Shown: positions 1 through 8,300, counted from the first letter of the stretch. The stretch is DNA of 11,189 nt from Baffinella frigidus (GCA_026770585.1 MU646578.1:272925-284113), one strand, 5' to 3'. Program-made: numbers and translations. The notes: generated by a model not told the origin, from the sequence alone.

Positions 1-532
1 CCCCCCTCCCTCATGCTCTCCATGAGTCGCACGCTATCCAACTTATGGATGCTGGTTTGAATTAAAACGTGGGCGTGTGCTATCTCAAGGATGGTATTGG
101 GCACTTATTAGTTATCGTAGCCTTCACGTGACTTTAAAATAGCACACAACCACCCCTAACATCCCATCAAACTGTTGTAGTAGGCGCAAGGGTGGGGGTG
201 TGTACGATTAAGAGAAAGAGAGGGCGAAGGTGGGGTTGCACCGCGGGGAGTGGTGATGTGTGAGTTAAACGATGGGATCCGATTCACGTGTCTCCCTGCT
301 CTGATATACGCCTCTCTGCTATCCCTCAAGTGCCCACAGGGTGGATATTCACCCTCACTCGCCCTAGGCAGGTCCTAGGGCACTCGCCCTAGGCAGGTCC
401 TAGGGCCCTACCGTAGGATGTATGAGCCTACTCGCCACTCAAAGGATACGCCTCTCCCCGACCTCCTGCCCCTGCACACCCCTGCTTCCCCTCACACCCC
501 TGAACACACCCCGTGCTCCCCCTCACACCCCT
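1..532. other. no gene recognised; short direct repeats
   Basis: No WD40 exon or other gene is recognised. It is probably the intron after WD40 exon 4 or 3' flank. It holds an exact 25-base tandem duplication (356-380 and 381-405, core CCTAGGCAGGTCCTAGGG) and a direct repeat CCCCTCACACCCCTGAAC at 488-505 and 519-536. Confidence 0.5.
356..405. repeat. 25-base exact tandem duplication
   Basis: Two abutting identical 25-base units start CACTCGCCC and end GTCCTAGGG. The sequence beyond (CCCTACCGTAGG) relates it to the CCTACGG repeat family found elsewhere in the window. Confidence 0.8.
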
Positions 533-536
533 GAAC

Positions 537-686
537 TTATCTCAGAAAAGCCTTTTTAGAAGTCGTTTTCTCAAGTCAACCCCCCCACAAATATGTCAAC
601 TTATGCGTAGAGAAAAGAACAAGTCGACGAATTTGTAGGGGAATTGACTTCAGAAAACGACTTTTAGAAATTTTTTTCTGAGATAA
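537..686. mobile_element. 150-base foldback MITE with GAAC target duplication, at the donor of WD40 exon 4
   Basis: The arms are about 65 bases: TTATCTCAGAAAA at the left and TTTTTTTCTGAGATAA at the right, with AAGTCGTTTTCT and CAACCCCCCCACAAAT inside. GAAC flanks both ends (533-536 and 687-690). On the minus strand the exon 4 donor GTGC is followed directly by the duplicated GTTC and then the element. No coding capacity. Confidence 0.72.
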
Positions 687-694
687 GAACGCAC

Positions 695-829
695 CATATC
701 GCCCGTCCTCGCGTCCCACATCCTGACCTCGCCATCCTCGAACCCCCCGACGAGGAGCTTCCCATCCGGAGAGATGCCCAGCGACCAGGCGTCCCCGAAC
801 GACTCGTCCCAGACTTCGAGCGTGCGCAC
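695..829 (-). CDS. WD40 gene exon 4: one WD40 blade
   Basis: The 45 codons follow the acceptor TTGCAG and end at the donor ATG|GTGCGT. The translation includes VRTLEVWDESFGDAWS, GISPDGKLLVGGFEDGE and VRMWDARTGDM. It is a good WD40 blade, although the usual GH near the start is replaced by VW. A partial copy of its 5' half sits upstream at 1058-981. Both splice sites are crowded by foldback elements: one ends 7 bases from the acceptor, and another begins 8 bases inside the donor side. Confidence 0.75.
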
Positions 830-3800
830 CTGCAACCTCATCCGGGAACATGTTTAATTTAAAAGAAAACGGCCTATCAAACCGGATTTCCCCCTAATTA
901 AATTCACTTAGGGTCCTAATTAATCTTCTTCCGACTCCTATGAACACAGAGGGATCCATGTTTTTTTTAACTTGAACAACGAGAAGCTTCCCATCCGGAG
1001 AGATACCCATCGACCACGCGTCCCACAACGCCTCGTCCCAGACTTCCACCGTGTGCACCTGCAAACGGTCGGGGTTGGTTGCCGGCCGGGGTTGGTCGGG
1101 GTTGCAGGTACCGGTCGGGGTTGGTACATCTGGTCAAAACAATCTTAAAAGTCAGTAAAAAAAAGTGCGTGGGGGCATAGGCATGTCCTACCGTAGGGAA
1201 ATCTTAAAATTGTAACCGACCCCGACCTTCAGACCTGAAAGGGAGTGCGCGACACTCCGTTTTGGAGCCATTCAAAGTTTTGATACCCTTGCCACCAGAC
1301 CTCACCCCAGCGCCATTAGCTTTGTAACGGCCCACACCCACTTGTAAAACGAAACGTTGCGAGGTCCGCTTGAGACCTCTTCACCAACCCCGCGACAGAC
1401 TGTCAGGCACCTCACCCCAGCGCCCAGTTGCAGCGCCCCCTCAGCGTGCGGCGCACCAGCCGGTGCGTATCAGAATTGACCTAGGAAAGGGTCTCAGGAC
1501 TGGAAGCTTTTCTAACGAAAATGTTTCCAAGTGCTGTCATACCCGCAGCCGATACATGGCCCCCGGTTCTACAATCTCACGCTCCGCAATCCCCGTCGAA
1601 GCTGCGCGTGTGCAGCCCCGCCTCTTCTGACCTGATCCGGGGACAGGTTTAATCTAAAATAAAATGGATCCCTATGTGGTCATAGGAGTTAGACGGAGGT
1701 TAATAAGGGCCCTAAGTAAATTTAATTAGGGTCAGAATCCGGGTTGATAGTCCATTTTCGTTTAAATTAAACATGTCCCCGGATGAGCCCCCCCCCCACC
1801 CTCTTCTGCCGCACCGTCCCCCGATAGGTCACAGCCTTCCAAACCCTTTCTCTCTCTGTTACTCTGTACCCGGTCGATGCACGCACGGGGAAAGCGAGGT
1901 TTGATACGTTGACAGCCACGGTTAATTAGGGCCCTAAGGGCGGATTCTATGTCTTTTCAATTCGCGAAATACACAATTCAAAGTCAATTATTGACTTTGA
2001 TTTATTTCGAATCCGAGCGGATTTGCATGCAAACCACAACGATTCAGCCATAAAACAGTTTTGAGACGGGAATCATGTCGAAACTGAATTAAGAATTGTG
2101 TATTTGAATTAGGAATTGTGTATTTTGTCGACACATAGAATCCAGCCTAAGCAAATCTAATTAGGGCCAGAATCCGGTTGGATAGGCCCTTTCCTTTTAA
2201 ATTAATCATGTTCCTGGATGAGCACGCACCTTCTTGCCCGTCGCGGCGTCCCAGAATATGGCGAACCCGTCCCGCGACCCGCTCACGAAGTGCTTCCGGT
2301 CCAGCGTGAAGCACACGTTGTGCACCTTCTCCCAGTGCCCTTCACGCAGCGTGCGCACCTGCCACCCTCCCCGTCAAACCCTCCTCGTCAAACAGCCCCA
2401 TCTCCGTCCCCTCCGTCTCCTCCGTCCTCACTCCCCCTCCACTACCGCATCATCCCCCATGGCGCACAGCAATCCCACGCCCCCCTCCACACTGGAACCT
2501 CTACATCCGCTGTCTTCACAGGGCAGCGTCCTGAAAACCGGGTAGTTGAGCCTACGGTATTGCCTACGGCAGGCCGTAGGGCCCTAGGGGGGGTCCTACG
2601 AAACATTAGGTCCTAGGGGCCCTTCGGCCTACCGTAGGCAATACCGTAGGCCTAACTACCCGGTTTTCAGGACGTTTCCCTATTAGTCTGGTAGTACGCG
2701 CCTCCGCGCCCGTTGCCGTGTTCCAGATCTTCACGAGCAATGTCACACGACTTCGGGTACGGGTACCAAGACCGGGTACGGGCACCCTACGGTAGGCAAC
2801 AGGGTAGGGTCCTACGCTACTACCCGGAGCCGCACGCAACTACCCGGATCCGTGCGCACCTCCTGTCCGGTCGCCGCGTTCCAGATCTTGACGACCATGT
2901 CCATGTCGAACTGCACGCTCACGATGCGCGTCCCATCTGGAGTGTATCCCACGCCGACCAACCGCTCCGAGTGACCCCTCTTCGGGCACGCAGGGTTGAA
3001 GGTGATGAAAGGGTGTTGGCCACTGGTCCTGACCCGGCAGACGCAGCTGCCCGTGAACGTGTGCCCGATCGTAAGCACCTGCCGAGACGGAACCGTGCGT
3101 CAGAACCAAACGGTGGTCCGAATGGTGTGACCGCTCAGCGTGCCTTGGTGCGCGAAGGGTACCAAGGCGCACCCGCCGTCCGCCCCTCGCGACACAGAAC
3201 TCCGTCTGCAGCCCCAACCCCTCCACCAGCCACCACAAGTGAACCAAAGCAAACCTTGATTTCCCCAGCAGACTAAACCCTGAGGAAACCCTCAGGGTTT
3301 AGTCTGCAGGGGAAATCCACGTTTGCCATTCTTCGATTTGGTTCTCTTCTGGTGGTTGGTGGCTACATGCCCTCCTCCCCTCACCTACCGCGTCGTGCCT
3401 CGATAGGCCTCAGTCCTCCCCCCCCTCTTCCCCCAGGCTACACCCACCCCGGTCTGTGCACGCACCTCCGCGCCCGTCGCCACGTCCCAGATCTTCAGCA
3501 GCCCGTAAGCGGTCCCGCTGACGACGTGTTTCCCGTCCGGAGCGATGCCCACGCAGGTCACTCCCTCGTCGAGGCTCAGGGAGGGGATCGGCTGGGCGAA
3601 TGTTTTTAGGCCCGCAAACCGCCCCTGCGGCTTTTCCGCCCACTGGACGAGTCTCGCGCCAAGAACGTCAGAAGTGGCTGTTGCGCCGCGCGAGAGGAAG
3701 CTTGCGTCAGGCTCCTGATGCGCAGCCTGCATCCACTTGGCGACGGTGCACTCCTGCCCTTTGACCCATCGCGTTGCCCGCTGGAGGAACGCGCGCGCAT

Positions 3801-4149
3801 CCAAGAGCATGGTGCGCTCCGCCGGGTCGTCTGTGCACGCCGCCAAACGCCGCTCTACGTTCTGGGACAGGCGCCCAACGTGGGAGCAGTCGTTTCCAAC
3901 CGAAGCCAGGGCCGAGCACAGCGCCGCGGTCCTGCAGCAGAAACCACGTTCCAGAAGTTCTTTGTTCCACCCCCTGCTAGTCTGGTAGAGCAGCCGGCAG
4001 ACTCGGCACAGCGCCGTCGCTCCGAGCCCGGACCGCTCCACCGCCAACACCAGCACGAGCTGCATCCTGTCGTCACTCGGCCTCACGCTGGAGCGCCCCT
4101 CGGGCGACTCTCCGCCCCGCTTCCTCTTGTTCGTCGTGGGGGGTGCCAT
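695..4149 (-). CDS. WD40-repeat protein gene, four exons visible, 3' end not identified
   Basis: Exons by position on the minus strand are 4149-3466, 3078-2860, 2358-2230 and 829-695. All junctions are phase 0 and GT-AG, giving 389 codons so far. Residues 8-11 are KRKR, a possible nuclear signal. Residues about 28-190 are helical and rich in Leu and Cys, with an F-box-like stretch (VLVLAVERSGLGATALCRVC). From about residue 190 there are WD40 blades with the signatures PDGK, VSG, KIWD and TGAE; each later exon carries one blade and starts with Val. WD40 blades fold into a propeller that serves as a protein-binding platform; an F-box plus WD40 protein would act as a ubiquitin-ligase substrate adaptor, but that is inference. 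Four blades are fewer than the usual seven, so exons beyond base 1, or missed ones, are likely. The exon 4 donor at 694 shows that the gene continues. It is head to head with the SDR gene. Confidence 0.75.
837..975 (-). mobile_element. MITE family 1, copy 1 (reverse), distal end degraded
   Basis: CTCATCCGGGAACATGTTTA and CTCCTATGAACACAGAGGGA match the reverse complement of the copy at 1632-1787. The distal terminal repeat has decayed into a T run. The near end lies 7 bases from the acceptor of WD40 exon 4. Confidence 0.65.
981..1058 (-). pseudogene. broken copy of WD40 exon 4, 5' part only
   Basis: The stretch is preceded by an acceptor (TTTGCAG) and reads VHTVEVWDEALWDAWSMG, then ISPDGKLLV, nearly the same as the first 26 codons of exon 4. 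The second half is missing; after KLL the sequence runs into the distal end of a MITE-like element (837 to about 975). GTTGTT directly after KLL could serve as a weak donor, but splicing there would leave half a blade. Confidence 0.65.
1064..1131. repeat. GGTCGGGGTTGGT short repeats
   Basis: CGGTCGGGGTTGGT occurs at 1066-1079 and 1112-1125, with two related units between them. On the minus strand this forms the pyrimidine-rich lead-in to the acceptor of the broken exon 4 copy. Confidence 0.6.
1136..1630. other. intron sequence without recognised gene
   Basis: It lies inside WD40 intron 3. An exact 16-base direct repeat ACCTCACCCCAGCGCC occurs at 1299-1314 and 1409-1424. A plus-strand open frame (1370-1630) has no recognisable motif. 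Nothing else was recognised. Confidence 0.45.
1632..1787 (+). mobile_element. MITE family 1, copy 2, both ends present
   Basis: It is 156 bases with terminal inverted repeats of about 36 bases: CTGATCCGGGGACAGGTTTA at the left and TTTAAATTAAACATGTCCCC at the right, with AAAATGGA in each arm. The centre is AT-rich and noncoding. No clear target duplication was found. Confidence 0.72.
1788..1919. other. intron sequence without recognised gene
   Basis: A short unassigned stretch of WD40 intron 3 between two MITE copies, starting with a poly-C run. Confidence 0.4.
1920..2222 (+). mobile_element. MITE family 1, copy 3, left-truncated and split by another insertion
   Basis: The right part (2151-2222) aligns throughout with the right part of copy 2, ending ATGTTCCTGGATGAG. 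The left terminal repeat is missing. A second element (1938-2147) interrupts it at GGCCCTAA. The end at 2222 is 7 bases from the donor of WD40 exon 3. Confidence 0.65.
1938..2147. mobile_element. 210-base nested MITE, TAA target duplication, PIF/Harbinger-like
   Basis: The ends are GGGCGGATTCTATG and CATAGAATCCAGCC (14-base inverted repeats, 12 matching), flanked by TAA at 1935-1937 and 2148-2150. AAATACACAATTC near the left has inverted partners GAATTGTGTATT near the right, repeated twice. A 3-base TAA/TTA duplication with GG-starting ends is typical of PIF/Harbinger MITEs; the family call is inferred. Confidence 0.65.
2230..2358 (-). CDS. WD40 gene exon 3: one WD40 blade
   Basis: The 43 codons lie between the acceptor GGCAG|GTGCGC and the donor AAG|GTGCGT. 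The translation contains VRTLREGHWEKVHNVCF, VSGSRDGFAIFWDAATG and KK, a compact blade with the GH and WD positions present. The proline-rich plus-strand frames across this stretch are reading shadows. The intron that follows begins only 7 bases before the end of a MITE-like element. Confidence 0.75.
2527..2674. mobile_element. 148-base foldback element, CCTACGG family
   Basis: Arms of about 60 bases start CGTCCTGAAAACCGGGTAGT and end in its inverse (GGTTTTCAGGACG), each with CCTACGGTATTGCCTACGG inside and CCTAGGGG near the loop. It lies in WD40 intron 2. Partial relatives occur at 2780-2820, 8500-8545, 9230-9271 and near 370-420. Confidence 0.7.
2702..2746 (-). pseudogene. broken copy of WD40 exon 2, 3' part only
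   Basis: In the minus frame this stretch reads VKIWNTATGAE, matching the end of exon 2 (VKIWNAATGQE). It has no acceptor and no first half of a blade; upstream it runs into CCTACGG-type repeat sequence. The base after its last codon gives GAG|GCGCGT, so the donor GT has become GC. It is probably a dead exon fragment. Confidence 0.65.
2860..3078 (-). CDS. WD40 gene exon 2: one extended WD40 blade
   Basis: The acceptor GGCAG precedes GTG at 3078, and the donor is GAG|GTGCGC at 2859. The 73 codons keep the reading frame. The exon reads VLTIGHTFTG, then an insert of about 25 residues, then GVGYTPDGTRIVS and MVVKIWNAATGQE, the last being the WD strand with Asn in place of Asp. The blade is about 30 residues longer than exons 3 and 4, in the loop between the first and second strands. 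A broken copy of its 3' end lies in the next intron (2702-2746). Confidence 0.72.
3225..3360. mobile_element. 136-base foldback element in WD40 intron 1
   Basis: The centre is a perfect 17-base hairpin (CAGACTAAACCCTGAGG at 3269-3285 and its complement at 3290-3306, loop of 4). Imperfect arms extend outward through GATTTCCCC, GCAAAC, GAACCAAA and ACCAGCCACC. Confidence 0.7.
3466..4149 (-). CDS. WD40 gene exon 1: basic N-terminus, helical region, first WD40 blade
   Basis: The exon has 228 codons from ATG at 4149. This ATG starts the longest open frame facing the divergent SDR gene, and the protein begins MAPPTTNKRKRGG. The exon ends in WD40 text (APDGKHVVSG, LLKIWDVATGAE) and then a donor, GAG|GTGCGT. 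The open frame continues to 3385, but those extra 26 codons are low-complexity and not WD40-like, which supports splicing at 3466. An alternative downstream start is Met29. The segment after Met29 (VLVLAVERSGLGATALCRVC, then LLYQTSRGW) has the Leu/Val-rich helix and VCR spacing of degenerate F-boxes; the match is weak. Confidence 0.75.
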
Positions 4150-4466
4150 CAGTGCAAAAGAAGAGTCTTCTTCCCTCTCCCTCCTCCGCTGAAGATGCCC
4201 GCTGGCGTAGATCCGCGACTCCGTGGGTCAAGACAAAGGTACAGACCACCGCGCTTCCACTGTCCCACCCTGCGAGCGCTTCCACTGTCCCGAATCCTCT
4301 GGGCTGAAATCCTCTGGCAATCAATTCGCCCCCCCCGAAATTTCTCGATTGAATTTGACCCCCCCCCATGAAATGTGTACCTGAAATTTCGGTCGCTTGA
4401 GCCATTACTTTGTGGGGACACGGACCGGGGACAGGTTGGCTTCCACCTCACAGACACATCTCCAAC
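4150..4466. promoter_or_regulatory. shared head-to-head promoter region
   Basis: This 317-base gap separates the start codons of two divergent genes. It contains an exact 16-base direct repeat (GCGCTTCCACTGTCCC) at 4251-4266 and 4276-4291, 25 bases apart, and an inverted pair CCGAAATTTC (4335-4344) and GAAATTTCGG (4383-4392) flanking two poly-C runs. No clear TATA box was seen. A bidirectional promoter is an inference from the layout. Confidence 0.5.
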
Positions 4467-4628
4467 ATGAAGCACATGCTCGTCACGGGCGCCAACGCGG
4501 GCATCGGCCTCGCAGTGACCAATTCCTTTGCGGCCGCCGGCTGCTTTGTCTTCCTCGGCTCCCGGAACGTCGAACGCGGCGAGGCGGCGAAGGCAACGCT
4601 CGAGGCATCGCTCCAGGAGCGTGTGCAG
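4467..4628 (+). CDS. SDR exon 1: cofactor-binding motif
   Basis: The 54 codons run from MKHMLVTGANAGIG to ASLQERVQ, with the donor CAG|GTGGAG. ATG 4467 is chosen because it puts the TGxxxGIG motif at residue 7, as usual in SDRs; ATG 4410 is in frame with no stop between and would add 19 residues of unlike composition. GSRNVERGEAA resembles the RDVTRG region of carbonyl reductases. No broken copy of this exon was seen. Confidence 0.85.
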
Positions 4629-5297
4629 GTGGAGCCGCCCTCAACTACCCGGGGGTATGGCGTGTAGGTTGGGATCGTCGTCCAGTCGGCGCGGCAGGGG
4701 GTGCGGGAGTGACATCAGCGAGACGGCTCCGCACCTCCAGTACGATAAAATCAGGGGATCCAGAGCTCAAAGCAGCGACAGTCGAGGGGATCTAAATTCA
4801 GTTACCTATGCGTCAGCTGACGCCCACCTCAAACGCAGGTGCTCCAGCTGGACGTGGTTGACGCCGCATCGGTTGCCGCGGCTGCCGCGGCCGTCAAGGC
4901 TAAGGTAGCCTCTCTCGTAGCCCCTGGTCAGACAAAGCCTCTGCAACCTCCGGGTTTCCTGAGGAAATACATGGACGGTTTTCGATTTGAGCGGGCCGTG
5001 AGGGTGGTGGTGGTGTGGGGATGCGTCCGCCAGAACGCATCGTGAATTTGGCCGCGGCCTTCAAGGCTCAGGTAACCTCCGGGCGCAGGCAAACCCCTCA
5101 CCCTAAACCCTAAACCCTAAACCCCAAACCGCAGACCCTAAACCCTAAGCCCTAAACCCTAAACCCTAAACCCTAAACCTTGAACCATGAAGGTCTCTCT
5201 CCGTGTGCTGGCGTTAATAACGGTCTAGCTCTCTCCCTCTCTCTCTCTCCCTCCCTCTCTCTCTCTCTCTCTCTCTCCCTCTCTCTCTCTCTCTCCC

Positions 5298-5331
<34 letters not shown>

Positions 5332-8300
5332 GAACGCGTCCTCAGGTCGGACACGCCGGGCTGGATGGGTAGTAACACCAGCTCTCCCTCACTCGCGTTG
5401 ACCGACGATTCTCAAGTTGACATGCTGTGTTTGCAGCACAAATTCGTCAACTTTGGAGCGGAAAAGAGCCCGGGCTCACCAAATCGCTTCGCCTAAATAG
5501 ACTGCGACAGAGCTAGTAACTGAGGAGCACCCCTCCAGGTAGGCGACACCGGGTTGGATGGATTGGTGAAAACGCAGGGTGGGCGACGGGGGTCCACTAG
5601 CCTTTGGAGGTGGCTCAAATAGTGCTCTGGGGCATTTTCGATATACCTTGGATCGGGGTCGGATCCGACCCCGATCCAAGGTAAAATCGAAGACCTTCCA
5701 GGGCACTATTTGAGCCACTTGGGATGGCTGGTGGATGGGCGCCATGTTGGTTTTGATCCGTTGATAACGCGGGGGGTCTCAGACGTACCCTCTTAATAGA
5801 GATCCTCATCCTACAACATAAAACCTCCATACAAACTGTCAACTTGAGGATCCCAACACGCCAGATCGGCGCCCTCAATCCGCTCAAAAGTTGACGGGTT
5901 GTATGGGGGTTGACATTAGCCAAATCTTGCCGCTGGCAGTGTATTAACAGAGGTTCTCTCCCTCGCGTCCTCAGGTCGGCGACGCCGCGTTGGATGGCTT
6001 GGTAAACAACGCGGGGGGGGCGACGGGCATGGGCGATTGAGTTCATGGTGTGGGGTTTACATGTTTCATGGCGGCCGCCCCGGTATCAATAGAGGACCTG
6101 ACACACCGCCTCTGTGGGGGTGCACACATGTCGCCAGACCGTGTTAGTACTAACAGAGGTTCTCTCCCTCGCGTCCTCAGGTGGGCGACGCTGGGTTGGA
6201 CGGCTTGGTGAACAACGCGGGGGGTGGCGCGGGGATGGGCGCAGTGAAACACGAGGACTTCCTCTACACCATGCAGGTTCCTCGCTGCTTTCAATAGATT
6301 ACTATAACATATTTCATCTACCAGGCAGGCCCACATAGCGGCTCAGGCTTCCGTGGGAGCATCAGTTTGGGGTGGGGTTTTCCCTCGTATGTTTCGAGCT
6401 TGGCTTGTTTTTAGGGGGGTGAAATACATTGTTTTGTACCAGAAATCTTGTAGATGGATTGGCGGGTGAACAACGTGGGGGGCGCGGCGGGGATGGGCGC
6501 CATGCAGCATGCGGACTTCCTCTACACCATGCAGGTTCCTCGCGTTACATTTCACTTCAGATTTGCGTGGGATTTCACCTCAGTTTTCCGAACGCAACTA
6601 ATTTTTAGGGGGGTAAAATTCCTGGTTTTGTACAAGAAATCCTTGGTGGGTTTTACATCCTTGCGGGGTTTTACCGTAAATACGGTAGATGGATTGGCGG
6701 GTGAACAACGTGGGGGGGGCGACGGGGATGGGCGCCATGCAGCATGCGGACTTCCTCTACACCATGCAGGTTCTTCGGGGCCTTCAATCGATTTCATCTA
6801 CAACAGATTTCACACCTTCAGGGCCACAGAGCCCAGGTTTCCGTGGGAGCATCAGTTTTGGGTGGGATTTTCTCTCGTATTTTTCGAGCTTGGCTCATTT
6901 TTAGGGGGGGTCAAATACCTTGTTTTGTAACGGAAATCCTTGAGGGCGTGTTCCAGAACTCCTTGAGATGGAGGGATTGGTGAACAACGCGGGGGGCGCG
7001 ACGGGGATGGGCGCCATGAAACATGCGGACTTCCTCTACACCATGCAGGTGAGCCCTTGATTAACACCAACACGGCCGCGCAAGAGGGCTTTGTACCCTC
7101 CCCTAACCCCCAACCCTGGCAGATTTTTCTACCAAACCCCCAGGCTCTGGAACCCAAACCCCTAAAGCCCAAAACCGTAACCCTAAACCCTAACCCCCCA
7201 AAACACAAAACACAACCCCCAAATCCTGAACCCCAAACCCCCAAACACAAAACCCCAATCCCTAAACCCGAACCCCAGACCGTAACCCCAAACTCGCACC
7301 CCCGGCAGCGCAACTGGGACAGCGCCCCCCGCGTCACAGCCGCCTGCCGGCCACTCTCCCTAACCCCTAACCCCGAAATCCTAACCCCAGACCCTGAAAC
7401 CCTGAACCCAAAACCCCAAACCCTAAAAACCGTACACCAAAAACCATACACCATAAACCATGAACCATAAACCATAAACCATACTCCATAAACCATACTC
7501 CATAAACCATAAACCATAAACCACAAACCATAAAACCATAAACCATAAATCAGGCAGCACAACCCTGACCCCCAACCCCCAAATCCTAACCCCAAACCCC
7601 AAACCCCGGCAGCTGAACTGGGAGGGCACGCGGCGCGCCACGGACGCCCTCCTCCCGCTCATCGCCAACCCTCACCCCGAAACCCCTAACCCCACAACCC
7701 TACACTCAAACCCCTAACCACGCAACCCTACACTCAAACTAACCCCGCAACCCTACACTCAAACCCCCAAACCCCAAACCCCAAAACCCTGAAACCCAAA
7801 ACCCAAAACCCAAAGCTAAAGTCCAAAACCCAAACCGTACCCCAGGGTTTCGTGATTCTATGAGTATCACACAACCTTCATTCATAACTCCATACCCGTC
7901 CTGTATCCCCGGCAGCTGAACTGGGAGGGCACGCGGCGCGTCACGGACGCCTTCCTCCCGCTCGTCGCCAAGGGGGGGCGGGTCGTGATGACGTCATCGG
8001 GGGCCGCGCCGATGTTCGTGGAGAAGTGCTCCGCGGCGCGCAAGGCCTTCTTCGTCGACGAGAAGGTCTCAGTCTATTCGGGGTCACCACGTTGGTGCGC
8101 CCGGGCGCTTTTCCGCTCCAAAGTTGACGGGTGTGCACCGCAGACCCAGCGTGTCAACTTACGAAGAGTCCGCTAACCCGACTGAGGTAGGGAACAGTTC
8201 CGCGGCGCGCAAGGCGTTTTTCGTCGACGAGAAGGTGGGTTAGGGATTGGCTTTAGGGATGAGGGGTGAGGGATCGGGATTAGGGTTGGCCGGGTTCAGA

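Larger units (their letters stand above)
6181..7048 (+). repeat. tandem exon-plus-intron array (copies D to G)
   Basis: Four exon 3 copies end at 6276, 6534, 6769 and 7048, so the period is 258, 235 and 279 bases. The intron parts are also related: each holds TTTTTAGGGGGG followed by AAATAC- or AAATTC-like text and a CTTGTTTTGTA-like stretch, and two share CCGTGGGAGCATCAGTTT. Confidence 0.75.
7085..7912 (+). repeat. degenerate heptamer arrays in SDR intron 3
   Basis: Long runs of CCCTAAA, CCCCAAA and CCCAAAC-like units are interrupted by two broken exon 4 copies. Around 7432-7550 the unit is ACCATAA/CCATAAA. Open minus frames rich in Gly, Phe, Tyr and Val across this stretch are products of the repeats. 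Confidence 0.8.

Noticed and set aside
1411-1456. possible WD40 exon scrap on the minus strand (VRRTLRGRCNWALG)
   Set aside because: There is no acceptor AG before it and no further WD40 strand; the resemblance is too short.
2713-3276. 187-codon plus-strand open frame
   Set aside because: It lies opposite WD40 exon 2 and the intron foldback; its Arg/Pro-rich text has no motif, while the minus strand encodes a clear WD40 blade.
3718-4371. 217-codon plus-strand open frame
   Set aside because: It is opposite WD40 exon 1 in GC-rich DNA and runs through the promoter gap; it shows no domain.
5180-5401. 73-codon frame of Ser-Leu repeats
   Set aside because: It is the translation of the CT microsatellite.
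6454-6930. 158-codon plus-strand frame read as a single protein
   Set aside because: It is two exon 3 copies joined through an open intron; the donor after each TMQ and the intron-like text between show it is not one coding unit.
6852-7595. 247-codon minus-strand frame rich in Gly, Phe, Val and Tyr
   Set aside because: The text (FGVWGFGF-like, VYGLWFMVYG) is the translation of heptamer arrays and opposes SDR exon copies.
7085-7912. CRISPR-like repeat array
   Set aside because: The units are 7-base tandem repeats without spacers, in a eukaryotic intron.
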